Assembly (NCBI RefSeq): GCF_009711935.1
Contig: NZ_VIKX01000037.1
Span: 1-45,762 of the forward strand
Length of the DNA stretch: 45,762 nt
DNA from: Dolichospermum sp. UHCC 0259
Lineage (GTDB): Bacteria > Cyanobacteriota > Cyanobacteriia > Cyanobacteriales > Nostocaceae
Direction of reading: 5' to 3'
The notes beneath the pieces are model-generated. The model worked only from the letters and a program-made list of their open reading frames with translations, was not told where the DNA came from and did not search any database. This document shows, in pieces, positions 8,656 to 16,068 of the stretch; within the stretch, counting starts at the first letter, position 1; each line of letters begins with the position of its first letter. A program made the translations under genes and the position numbers.

Positions 8656-9042
8656 TTAAACTTTGAACACCTGGTATTCTCTATCTGCTTTAATTGTAAT
8701 TGTTAAATTGTTCTCACTATCAACGATAGCAGTCCATGTATATAACGCTTCAGGCATCATGAAATGTTTCATTATCTCAACAGCTTGGCGTTTGAGGAAG
8801 TCAGCGATGATGTAGAATTCTTTTGCAGTAGTATCGTCAGTTTCACCATACCATTGGACATCAAATCGCTTGTTTTTTAAAGTGGCAGTTCCTCCGTAAT
8901 CACTTTTAGTAAATTCATCTTTTACCTTGGCAAAAATTTTGTAGGCATCCGCTTCTAATTCCACACGGTAGGAATTAGGTGCAAGATTTCTAGCTTGTCC
9001 GTAATTAGTGTCTAAAAGTTTCCGTCGCTTTGCTTCTCCCAT
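8656..9042 (-). CDS. Hypothetical protein, 128 aa, with MGEAKRRK N-terminus
   Basis: Function not recognised. It begins MGEAKRRKLLDTNYGQ, a short basic N-terminal signature that recurs on otherwise unrelated bacterial proteins. The remainder (YKIFAKVKDEFTKSDYGGTA, then ADFLKRQAVEIMKHFMMPEA and a beta-rich end) looks like a compact cytosolic alpha/beta protein. No catalytic motif is evident. Directly upstream lies GGGGGAATAT, a plausible ribosome binding site. Its neighbours suggest it is plasmid accessory cargo. Confidence 0.65.
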   Translation of the reverse strand: MGEAKRRKLLDTNYGQARNLAPNSYRVELEADAYKIFAKVKDEFTKSDYGGTATLKNKRFDVQWYGETDDTTAKEFYIIADFLKRQAVEIMKHFMMPEALYTWTAIVDSENNLTITIKADREYQVFKV

Positions 9043-9242
9043 ATATTCCCCCTGTATGAACCTATCTACTGCTTTTTATTTTGTTTGACCTTGCTTGTGT
9101 TCGGTTCTATCATTGGGGGTTTGAATGCTACCCAATGAGCTATTACAACATTGTAATGCCACCAAATCAGCTATCACTACAGTAGCAGTTATAGTTGCAC
9201 TTTTCGTTTAGTTCTGACCACTGGTGACAGCAACGTAAAATG

Positions 9243-9713
9243 TTAAGCATCCCCAAACAGTCCATCCAAATCCTGAGATGAAGCCTGACCTTGGATTAAA
9301 GTAGAAGGACGCTGCTTTTCTTGTTCTTCTACCAATGTATCTGACTCTAAATCTGTCATACCATTATGGGTATTACTATTAGCTGAACTCATCACTGGAG
9401 CCACAGACGTAACATAATTTGGTAGCACAAACTGTGGCTGTTCCACACCCAAAGCCAAGCGCAGATTACTGCCATGTTTATTTAAAACATCCTGTGATTC
9501 CCAACAAGCAAACCGCAATTGTTCCGGTGTATACTCCCCACTGTGATATCGAGCCAAAGGTAACAAAGCTGCTACCAAAATATCCGATACCTTGCGATTA
9601 ACCTCCTCCTTTGAGAGAGAATTCAAATAATCAACCACCTCCGCCATTGGTTCGCCTTCATAAGGCTGAAGACGCAAACTTAAACTCTTCCGTTTTTTCC
9701 TGATTTTATTCAT
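9243..9713 (-). CDS. ParR-like partner of the ParM segregation protein, 156 aa
   Basis: Lies 66 bp downstream of the ParM-like gene on the same strand, the usual parM-parR order. The basic N-terminus (MNKIRKKRKSLSLRLQPYEG) followed by helices could form a ribbon-helix-helix DNA-binding fold. The middle is ordered to about residue 90, then a flexible Ser/Thr/Gln linker leads to a short acidic-hydrophobic end, QDLDGLFGDA. ParR proteins bind centromere repeats with their N-terminal half and the end of the ParM filament with their C-terminal tail, which fits this architecture. The assignment rests on context and layout, not on sequence identity. Confidence 0.6.
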   Translation of the reverse strand: MNKIRKKRKSLSLRLQPYEGEPMAEVVDYLNSLSKEEVNRKVSDILVAALLPLARYHSGEYTPEQLRFACWESQDVLNKHGSNLRLALGVEQPQFVLPNYVTSVAPVMSSANSNTHNGMTDLESDTLVEEQEKQRPSTLIQGQASSQDLDGLFGDA

Positions 9714-9779
9714 TGACCCTTGCTTCCTCCCTGCTTTTTATCTATCTAAAAACAGACGATTAATCAAAATCAAAAACAG

Positions 9780-11054
9780 CTAACTATTTCCTTTGTCCAG
9801 CAAATAATCAAACATCCCAAAGCAGTCAATTAGCCTTTGAGACAGACATTGTTCACCATCTATCGCTTTATCTAAATCAAAAGTTTTTTTCACCACGTCA
9901 GCAATACCAGCCCCCCAAATCATCGGCGTGAAATTTTTGCTCTGGTTGCGCCGCTGATAACTGCTACTTCTCACCTTTTTTTGTGAACCCCAACTAGACC
10001 CAGACTCATATGCAGTCGTAACTTCACAGTTGAAATAAATTTCCAATTCCGGCTCCAAATGGTAAGCAGCACCACCGCCAATAATCACCTCATCCAATTT
10101 TGTCGGCAGCAGTCGATTTAACCACCGCTCTAACTTATCCCCATATTCAGCCGTCGCTCGCTCAATCGCCTGGACAATATCTCGAATTTCCCTAGCTCTT
10201 AAATTTGGGTCTTTAGCACTAGCTAATGCTTGAATTGCTACACATTCACCCCAATTGGGGTGACGGGTTTGGGGATAATTGGGGTTATATACCTTGTCAA
10301 GAGCCGCGTAACGGGCGGCAAATATCGCCTGTGCCAAACGCTCCCGGTCTAAACCACTAGTCATTTCCACCACCTGGTCTAGCATATCTGCGAACCCCAA
10401 CAATGGACTATCTCCCAGCTTCAGTTGTCCCCGCTCAAAGTAAAGTGCCGTAGTATTTCTGTGACCAAACATCAGCACACCCAACTGTTTAGAACGCAAC
10501 CACTCCAGACCCTTTTGCTTAATGCGTACAGCAGCCAGTCCTCCACCTTCAGGACGGCACAAAAACTTAACTAATTTTAGCTTCAGTACCATTTCTCGCA
10601 CCTGGAAACGAGCCAACATGATCTGTAACTGTTCCTCAAAACGCAAGCGGTCTGTATACTCATTCCAAGGCAACAGCAGTGCTAATTCTAGTGTTAATAG
10701 CTTTTTAGTAGAAAACTTAGCCTTGTGGGTTTCAATAATTAGCCCAATAGCTCCCAACACCTTCCACAAAGCATTTTCATACTTGAGTTCCTTAATGCGG
10801 TCTTGGGGGTCAAAACAAGCGGCAAAATCACCCAACACCACCACACGTTCATTCCATTCCACCCATAATTGTTGTTCAGGACTAGGACTACCAATCCATC
10901 CCAAACGGGACATATAATTGTCAAGCTTGACTTTAGGAATCTCCTCAACCGCAGGAGGCAGCACTAAAAATTTGGGTTCTGGCAGGGCTGGGAGTTGATA
11001 AATAATTTTAGTTTGTGACCCACCCACGTCCACACTAATATATATGTCTGTCAT
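9780..11054 (-). CDS. parM: ParM/StbA-type actin-like plasmid segregation ATPase
   Basis: A 424-aa actin-fold protein that would form ATP-driven filaments pushing plasmid copies apart. The phosphate-1 motif is visible at the N-terminus as SVDVGGSQTKIIY (residues about 7-19), a connect-type segment at about 210-225 (GVLMFGHRNTTALYFERGQ) and the adenosine motif DEVIIGGGAAYHL near 335-347. The middle carries an ELALLLPWNEYTDR segment typical of the ParM/StbA group in cyanobacteria. A ParR-like gene follows and 11-bp repeats lie upstream, giving a complete type II partition cassette. The ATG start is consistent with the N-terminal beta strand of the fold. Confidence 0.85.
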   Translation of the reverse strand: MTDIYISVDVGGSQTKIIYQLPALPEPKFLVLPPAVEEIPKVKLDNYMSRLGWIGSPSPEQQLWVEWNERVVVLGDFAACFDPQDRIKELKYENALWKVLGAIGLIIETHKAKFSTKKLLTLELALLLPWNEYTDRLRFEEQLQIMLARFQVREMVLKLKLVKFLCRPEGGGLAAVRIKQKGLEWLRSKQLGVLMFGHRNTTALYFERGQLKLGDSPLLGFADMLDQVVEMTSGLDRERLAQAIFAARYAALDKVYNPNYPQTRHPNWGECVAIQALASAKDPNLRAREIRDIVQAIERATAEYGDKLERWLNRLLPTKLDEVIIGGGAAYHLEPELEIYFNCEVTTAYESGSSWGSQKKVRSSSYQRRNQSKNFTPMIWGAGIADVVKKTFDLDKAIDGEQCLSQRLIDCFGMFDYLLDKGNS

Positions 11055-11197
11055 AATTATTAGTCAGCTAAAATTCATTGGTCGATTGAGAGATGAATTA
11101 GCACCGGATTACATCTTTTCTAGCACATAAATTTGGCTATTTTCACAACAATTGATGTAACTTACTGTCAAGAGATAGATGTTGAGTGTCAGTTAAA

Positions 11198-11252
11198 TTG
11201 TGCAGGATTTGCACCAAACTTGTGTTAAACCTGTGCCGAACTTGCACCAAGT
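11198..11252. repeat. parC-like array of five 11-bp repeats upstream of parM
   Basis: Five abutting 11-mers: TTGTGCAGGAT, TTGCACCAAAC, TTGTGTTAAAC, CTGTGCCGAAC and TTGCACCAAGT. A sixth, degenerate TTGTTACCAAC follows at 11255-11265. The consensus is about TTGYRCCAAAC. The array lies about 145 bp upstream of the parM start. The known parC centromere of plasmid R1 also uses 11-bp repeats in sets of five beside the parM promoter, so ParR binding here is a reasonable inference. Confidence 0.75.
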
Positions 11253-11400
11253 TATTGTTACCAACAGGAATACAGTTGAGTGGATTAAAATAGTTGTACT
11301 TACTACGGTTTTTTAGGTTTTTGGCAATTCAAGTTTTTCTGTAGGCAATTACTGGCTGTGTTTGGCACAAAAAGCCTGTAAGTAAGTTTTGTTGATGGCT

Positions 11401-11432
11401 TTTTTAGGGATAGCGATCGCTATCCCTAAAAA
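11401..11432. repeat. 32-bp perfect palindrome centred on a HIP1 octamer
   Basis: The 16-base arm TTTTTAGGGATAGCGA is followed by its exact inverse complement, with GCGATCGC at the centre. It could form a cruciform, serve as a bidirectional terminator between the divergent cassettes, or form part of the transfer origin. Confidence 0.65.
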
Positions 11433-11643
11433 TAATCTTACCAATTGGAAGGCAAACAACCATTTACCCATACGGTTCACTCACAATCCAATGGTAATTT
11501 GTATTCTGGAAATTTCCTTAGCGATGCCCGCCGCAGGCATTGCTTTTGCTCTTGTCCTGTTATTGTCTGCGTTGTGTCTTACGGATGGCTATTGTCGCCT
11601 GCGTGGAATTGGTGAGGAACTGAGATGAAAGGAGGCTTCTGAT

Positions 11644-13749
11644 ATGGCTTATGCCATCGCCAGAGTGAAAAAATTGAAACGAGCCAACATTGCTGGGAGT
11701 GCTGCCCACACTTCCAGACAGCGAGAAACACTCAATGCTGACCCCAATCAGCAAAATATCAGGTTTATTGGCAACGTTGACAGGGAGGAAAAGTTAGAGG
11801 ATTTGGTGTTAGCGAAGATTGGGCAGTATGAGCAAAAACGAAAAATTCGTACTGATGCGATCTACTGTGTGGAGATTTTGCTGACTGCTTCTCCTAGTTA
11901 CTTTCGACCGCTTGATCCCACGGCTGCTGGGTATTATCAAGAGGAGAGGTTGGCTGATTGGTTGGAGGCGACGCAGCAGTGGTTAGAGAACGAATATGGT
12001 GATTGCGTTCCGCGCAGTGCCGTAGGTAATAGCACTAACTCCCGCGTTCAAGCAAGTGGAGAGCATCTGAGTGGAAAGAGCAGTGCCGTAGGCAATCGCA
12101 TTGTCAGGGCTGAATTGCACTTGGATGAAGTGACACCCCACATTCATGCTTATTTTGTGCCACTAGATGAAAACGGGCAACTGCGGTGCAATCACTTTTT
12201 TGATGGTCGGCAGAAGATGCGAGATTTCCAAGAAAGCTACTTTGCATCTGTGCAGCACCTGGGGTTGGAGCGTGGTATTCAAGGTAGTGTGGCTAAACAT
12301 CAGGATATTAAGGATTTTTATCGCATAGTTGAGGCAGGAAAGGATTTGAACTCTGAACTGACTATTGCCCAGATGCGGGCTAAGGCAGCAGATCGAGATA
12401 GGGCAGTGCAGAGTAAGAGTTCTATGGAGCGCACTGCTAAAAGGTTGGTGAAGGAAAATGAATCTCTGCGACAAAGGATTCAGGAACTGGAAGCTGAAAA
12501 GGAGCGGTTGCAGAAGCAGACTGAACAATTAAGTGATTTGCCCCTAGAAGATGTGGCTTGGCATTTGGGATTAGACCAAGACAATAGCAGCTATCGCTGC
12601 TGGAAAGGGGGTGAACACATTATCTATATAAATGGCTCTCACTGGAGTCACCTTGCACCCGATACTCAGAAAACAGGTGCGGCTCAAAAAACAAGTGATG
12701 TTGCACCCGATACTCAGAAGAGTTTGGATGCACCCAACACACAAACAACAGGTAATGGTACTGCTAAATCTCAGAAAACCAGTGATAGGCAAGCCAAATC
12801 TCAGAAAATAGGTAATGTTGCAGTTAACTCCCAAAAAACTAGTGCTAGTCCTAGTGCTATTACTGGAACTGGTTGTGTGGCGTTGGTAAAGCAGGTTAAT
12901 GGGTGCAATTTTAAAGAAGCGATCGCTTGGTTGAATGATAGATTTGGTGAAGATGGGATGCAGAGGGCTGTCACTCACTATACTAGGCAACAAGCGCAAA
13001 ATATCCTCCAAGAGGAACAAGCACCACAGTTTGTCCCACCAGTACCGGACGAATCGAACTGGCATTTAGTACACAACTATTTAACTAAAAACCGGGGATT
13101 GCCTCAAGATTTAGTGCGAAAATTATATCAGTGGGGGGTGGTTTATGCTGATGCTCAACAAAATGCTGTGTTTTTGTTGAAAAACCTCAATGGTGAAACT
13201 AAAGGTGCATTTTTGCAGGGGACAAGAGCAGAAAATAATACTTTAGAAGAAGACAATACTTTGACAGGAGATGCTACTGGTTTTACAGGATATGCCATTG
13301 GTACTAAACGCAGTGATGGTTGGTTTTATCTCCAGTGGGGAGGACAACCTACTGATGAAATCCAAAAAGTGGTGTTGTTGAAGTCACCCATTGATGTGCT
13401 GTCTTTTGCGATGTTGGAAGTTGAAAGACAGCGAGGAGTAGCAGGAGGAGTGCCACAAGAAAGAATAATGTATATGGCTGTGGATAGTCCCAGGGGTTTA
13501 CCTATGGAGTTATTGCCAGATATCCCTGAAGTTGTTTGTGCTTATGATAACAATGCTGCTGGAGATGAGATGGCTGGTGCTGTAGGTGAATTATTGCCCC
13601 AAGCTACTAGAGTTAAACCACAAGCGCAGAATTGGCATGAGGAATTGTTGGCACTACTACGGTGGCAACAGAGGGAACAAGAGTATCAACAACACCAGAA
13701 GCAACAACGACAGCGTGAACGTAAGCGTGAGTCTGAACTGGAGTTATGA
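11644..13749 (+). CDS. MobV-family relaxase fused to a DnaG-like primase module
   Basis: A 701-aa mobilisation protein. The N-terminal Mob/Pre domain (about 1-270) would nick one strand at the transfer origin and stay attached to it. The metal-binding motif H159-LDEVTP-H166-I-H168 is intact. A coiled coil (about 250-300, KENESLRQRIQELEAEKERL) leads to a Thr/Gln-rich repetitive linker (about 335-405). The C-terminal half resembles a primase: a CHC2/DUF3991-like segment (VNGCNFKEAIAWLNDRF, later YLTKNRGLPQDLVRKLYQWG) and Toprim elements LLKSPIDVLSFAML and CAYDNNAAGDE. Such a fusion would let the transferred strand be primed in the recipient. A strong ribosome binding site precedes the ATG. A 93-bp in-frame insertion interrupts the relaxase domain (see repeat at 12004). 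Confidence 0.88.
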   Translation: MAYAIARVKKLKRANIAGSAAHTSRQRETLNADPNQQNIRFIGNVDREEKLEDLVLAKIGQYEQKRKIRTDAIYCVEILLTASPSYFRPLDPTAAGYYQEERLADWLEATQQWLENEYGDCVPRSAVGNSTNSRVQASGEHLSGKSSAVGNRIVRAELHLDEVTPHIHAYFVPLDENGQLRCNHFFDGRQKMRDFQESYFASVQHLGLERGIQGSVAKHQDIKDFYRIVEAGKDLNSELTIAQMRAKAADRDRAVQSKSSMERTAKRLVKENESLRQRIQELEAEKERLQKQTEQLSDLPLEDVAWHLGLDQDNSSYRCWKGGEHIIYINGSHWSHLAPDTQKTGAAQKTSDVAPDTQKSLDAPNTQTTGNGTAKSQKTSDRQAKSQKIGNVAVNSQKTSASPSAITGTGCVALVKQVNGCNFKEAIAWLNDRFGEDGMQRAVTHYTRQQAQNILQEEQAPQFVPPVPDESNWHLVHNYLTKNRGLPQDLVRKLYQWGVVYADAQQNAVFLLKNLNGETKGAFLQGTRAENNTLEEDNTLTGDATGFTGYAIGTKRSDGWFYLQWGGQPTDEIQKVVLLKSPIDVLSFAMLEVERQRGVAGGVPQERIMYMAVDSPRGLPMELLPDIPEVVCAYDNNAAGDEMAGAVGELLPQATRVKPQAQNWHEELLALLRWQQREQEYQQHQKQQRQRERKRESELEL
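12004..12096 (+). repeat. 93-bp in-frame repeat-type insertion in the relaxase gene
   Basis: Bases 12004-12096 add 31 residues between ENEYGD and RIVRAELHLDE, which would otherwise read on directly. Both ends carry GCAGTGCCGTAGG(T/C)AAT (12014-12030 and 12080-12096, one mismatch). GCGTTCCGCGCAGTGCCGTAGG resembles the small palindromic repeats scattered in Nostoc-type genomes. The length is a multiple of three and has no stop, so the domain is not broken, although the insert lies about 20 residues before the catalytic histidines. Confidence 0.7.
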
Positions 13750-13982
13750 CTAGTATTGCTGCTTGAATCACAATACTGCACTCGTTTTATACTACAAAAT
13801 TAGTTTTTAATTAGCCAAAAGGATAACCTTTTAATAGCCAATTGGACGATGGTAATTACTGAAATAAGCAATTAACCTGAGTGTATGCTCAACTTACAAC
13901 TTTCCAAGTGATGGCTGACCTCACAATGACCGTTCTAGTTCTCAAATTTCAGAACGTGCAACTCAAACAATCTGGCAATAAG

Positions 13983-14031
13983 TAATTAGCTTTTAGAAAT
14001 TACTAATTAGTATTTAGCAATAAGGAATTAG
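13983..14031. promoter_or_regulatory. Three 21-bp-spaced TAATTAG repeats before the ParA-like gene
   Basis: TAATTAG occurs at 13983-13989 and 14004-14010, and GAATTAG at 14025-14031, each 21 bp (two helical turns) apart. TTTAG plus a short AAT element follows the first two. The third overlaps the ribosome binding region (AAGGA at about 14022). This is an attractive operator for repression of the downstream gene. Confidence 0.5.
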
Positions 14032-14035
14032 AAAA

Positions 14036-14767
14036 ATGGCAACGATTCACTTTATTGATGGTGAAAAAGGTGGAGTAGGTAAGTCATTATTTGCACGAGT
14101 CATGGTGCAATATTGCCTTGATAAACAACTGCCATACGTGCTAGTAGAAGCCGACCAAAGTAACCCAGATGTGGGTGTATTTTACCCAGAAAATATCCAA
14201 ACAGCAGTTTTTAGTGAGTCAGAACGTCAAGCTTATGCTGCTGATGCAATTTTTAATTTAGCACTGACAACTCCTGTGATTGTCAATTTACCTGCTCACG
14301 TAACTAAAACAGTGAATGATTGGATTGAGCGCAATCAAATCCTAGAAATGGGAACTAAGCATAAAATTGATATCTGCAAGTGGTTTGTTGGCAACGGTGG
14401 ATATGATAGCATTCAGTTATTGATTCAATCTTTAAACCACTTTGAAGGCAAAATTAAGCACGTATTTGTTCGCAATTTTGGTCTATGCGATGACTGGAAA
14501 CACGTAGATGAACGAGAGGATTTACAAGAGTTAATTCAAGCTCAAAAAGTGCCTGTAATTAACTTTCCTAAGTTTAGTTATCGAGAGCGAGATTTACTTG
14601 ATGCAACCCGGATCAACTTTTCTCAAGCTTTCTTAACTGCTGAGTTGGGTGTTTTGGGTCAGCAGCGTTTGCATAGTTTTCTTAAAAAAGCTCATGAAGA
14701 AATTGGCAAAGCGCAAGTATGGAATGTAGGTCAATACCCAAACACCGCCCAAAGTAGAAGTAGCTGA
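14036..14767 (+). CDS. ParA/MinD-like P-loop ATPase near the relaxase (VirC1-like role possible)
   Basis: A 243-aa deviant-Walker ATPase. The motif GEKGGVGKSLFARVM (residues about 9-23) contains both signature lysines, and VLVEADQSNPD (about 36-46) gives the A' motif. No DNA-binding domain precedes the ATPase. It lies 290 bp after the relaxase gene on the same strand, as mobilisation-associated ParA-like proteins do, and could help bring the relaxosome to the transfer machinery. That role is inferred. The other ParA in this window has a different sequence. The last nine or so residues (PNTAQSRSS) look unnatural, because the next frame continues with protein-like sequence for another 55 codons. 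A frameshift near the 3' end is likely. Confidence 0.75.
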   Translation: MATIHFIDGEKGGVGKSLFARVMVQYCLDKQLPYVLVEADQSNPDVGVFYPENIQTAVFSESERQAYAADAIFNLALTTPVIVNLPAHVTKTVNDWIERNQILEMGTKHKIDICKWFVGNGGYDSIQLLIQSLNHFEGKIKHVFVRNFGLCDDWKHVDEREDLQELIQAQKVPVINFPKFSYRERDLLDATRINFSQAFLTAELGVLGQQRLHSFLKKAHEEIGKAQVWNVGQYPNTAQSRSS

Positions 14768-14936
14768 AGAACCTACTCACACAAGCGTAAATTCCACAGG
14801 TAATTCAATCATAGAACACTTGAAAACGATTGGTAAATGGGAAGGTGATGATTTACAAGAGTGCCTCCAGCTAGTTTATGCCACTCGCGGCAAAGTTAAA
14901 TTTGATGACGATAACCCCAGTTCGAGAGAAAAATAA
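14730..14936 (+). pseudogene. Out-of-frame continuation of the ParA-like gene, or a small TA-type antitoxin frame
   Basis: In the +1 frame relative to the upstream gene, codons from 14730 read NTPKVEVAEEPTHTS and then EHLKTIGKWEGDDLQECLQL and VYATRGKVKF, ending at TAA 14934-14936. This is clearly protein-like. It has no ATG (a TTG is the only late candidate), so it is best read as the original tail of the ParA-like protein, detached by a frameshift between about 14730 and 14767. The WxGDDLxECLxLVYxTR pattern also recalls the C-terminal part of small cyanobacterial antitoxins, so a separate gene cannot be excluded. Its stop overlaps the next start by one base. Confidence 0.5.
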
Positions 14937-15193
14937 TGAGCCTTTCAATTGAGCGTGTTTTAAGTGAAATAGATCAATTGACTCTAGTAGAACAAATGCA
15001 GGTATTAGAGCATTTAGTGAAGCAGATGAAGCAATCTGTGGAAGCTGTTGCGGTAACTCCAAAGCCTAAGTATAAGGTAACTGATTTTTATGGCATAGCT
15101 CCCAATTTACTAGAGGGAATGGATGCCCAGGAATGGGTAAATCAGTTGCGGGATGAGTGGGAAGACCGTGAAGCATGGAGGCAGCCACAATGA
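14936..15193 (+). CDS. Small antitoxin-like protein, 85 aa
   Basis: An acidic, helical 85-aa protein: SIERVLSEIDQLTLVEQMQV and LEHLVKQMKQ, then a C-terminal domain-like end with NQLRDEWEDREAW. Proteins of this shape precede PIN-type (VapC) toxins in cyanobacteria. The following frame starts inside its stop codon (ATGA overlap) and begins like a PIN toxin, which supports an antitoxin role. That toxin is broken here, so the antitoxin may be an orphan. It could also still act on related toxins elsewhere. The start codon overlaps the stop of the upstream frame. Confidence 0.65.
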   Translation: MSLSIERVLSEIDQLTLVEQMQVLEHLVKQMKQSVEAVAVTPKPKYKVTDFYGIAPNLLEGMDAQEWVNQLRDEWEDREAWRQPQ

Positions 15194-15294
15194 AGCTAAG
15201 TGATGCTTTACAGGGTGTGACTAAAGTTTTCTTAGATACATCTCAATTAAGTTTATCTTTACATAGTTTGGTTTTTTCACACCAACTTATTTAG
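15190..15294 (+). pseudogene. Truncated VapC-like PIN toxin (N-terminal stump only)
   Basis: The ATG overlaps the antitoxin stop by four bases. The frame reads MKLSDALQGVTKVFLDTS, which matches the first beta strand of PIN-domain ribonucleases and includes the first catalytic aspartate (FLDTS). It then degenerates (QLSLSLHSLVFSHQLI) and stops after 34 codons. The rest of a PIN domain (about 100 residues) is not found downstream, so the toxin is inactivated. Confidence 0.6.
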
Positions 15295-15348
15295 GATAAA
15301 ATGATTTTGAGGATGTTTGCTTGAGAATTAATTTTTATTTACTTTTCA

Positions 15349-16068
15349 TTAAGTATGATGAATTTCCTGTTTTTGACGGATAAATTGAGAACGTCTCATC
15401 TTCACGATTTCGGGGATATATTCATTTTTATGGTCTTGTCCCTCAAATCCCAACCTTAAATAGACATTACCTCCTATTCCTGGGATTACTTCACCTTGTT
15501 CGGTGCGTTTATCGTCTTTAGCAAAGTAGAAAAATTTAAATTTATTATAGATATTTTCTGCAAATTCATTTTTAAGTTTTTGCTCTGCATTTTGATAAAT
15601 GACAGGTGCAACTATAAATATTTTCTCTGGCTCTATTTTTTGAATCAGGTTAACCAAGTTAGTTCTGACTACACAAGCACCAGAAATAATAGATTTAATT
15701 ACAATCAAATATTTAACTTTCTCATGAGCAGGTTCTTGATATTTTTTGAGAATAGGAGCTACTTTTAAATCTTCAATTTCAAAAGGAGAAAATCGCTGAT
15801 TCCAGAAACAAGCAAAGCCAATATTATGTAGATGTTCTTCTAAAGTTAACATTATACCTTTAGCTAAAAAATCAGCATCTTCTACGGTACAAGCTAGGTA
15901 TACATCAGAATTTTTATCATTAATTTCCGAGAGGAGAAAATTACCAAGATTCATCCCTATCTTGGTCATGGTGTCTTTGTATTGGTCTGGTTTAACATTC
16001 TGATTGGCTAATGTTTCCAGTAATTGCTGAATGTCTTGATTACAAATGTCTGAATATAGCCTAGTCAT
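15349..16068 (-). CDS. Phosphoribosyltransferase-like protein, second gene of a putative defence operon
   Basis: A 239-aa soluble protein whose start overlaps the stop of the upstream nuclease-like gene by four bases (ATGA), so the two are translationally coupled. The layout recalls a phosphoribosyltransferase fold: an early loop (DVYLACTVEDADFLAKGIML, about 55-74), a central strand-loop YLIVIKSIISGACVVRTN (about 120-137) at the place of the PRPP-binding loop, and EKIFIVAPVIY (about 148-158). The acidic pair normal in that loop is replaced by Lys-Ser, so the enzyme may be atypical or only bind a nucleotide. No close family is recognised. Base composition is clearly AT-richer than the integrase next to it, suggesting separate acquisition. 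Confidence 0.45.
   Translation of the reverse strand: MTRLYSDICNQDIQQLLETLANQNVKPDQYKDTMTKIGMNLGNFLLSEINDKNSDVYLACTVEDADFLAKGIMLTLEEHLHNIGFACFWNQRFSPFEIEDLKVAPILKKYQEPAHEKVKYLIVIKSIISGACVVRTNLVNLIQKIEPEKIFIVAPVIYQNAEQKLKNEFAENIYNKFKFFYFAKDDKRTEQGEVIPGIGGNVYLRLGFEGQDHKNEYIPEIVKMRRSQFIRQKQEIHHT

Larger units (their letters stand above)
11055..11643. other. Divergent control region between parM and the relaxase gene
   Basis: A 589-bp non-coding region with the parM promoter reading left and the relaxase promoter reading right. It holds the 11-bp centromere-like repeats (11198-11252), a 32-bp perfect palindrome (11401-11432) and a hairpin-like GCCCGCCGCAGGC at about 11527-11539. It would also be the likely place for the transfer origin, since MobV oriTs usually lie just upstream of the relaxase gene. 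An open frame of 79 codons at 11389-11628 overlaps these structures and is not called. AAAGGAGG at about 11628-11635 is a strong ribosome binding site for the relaxase. Confidence 0.6.

Noticed and set aside
11389-11628. 79-codon open frame with hydrophobic stretches before the relaxase
   Set aside because: It overlaps a perfect palindrome and a hairpin repeat, starts at TTG and lacks a ribosome binding site; treated as control region.
12571-13065. Minus-strand open frame of 164 codons within the relaxase gene
   Set aside because: Shadow of the plus-strand relaxase gene, whose motifs run through this segment; the composition is Ser/Thr/Cys-rich and unlike a protein domain.
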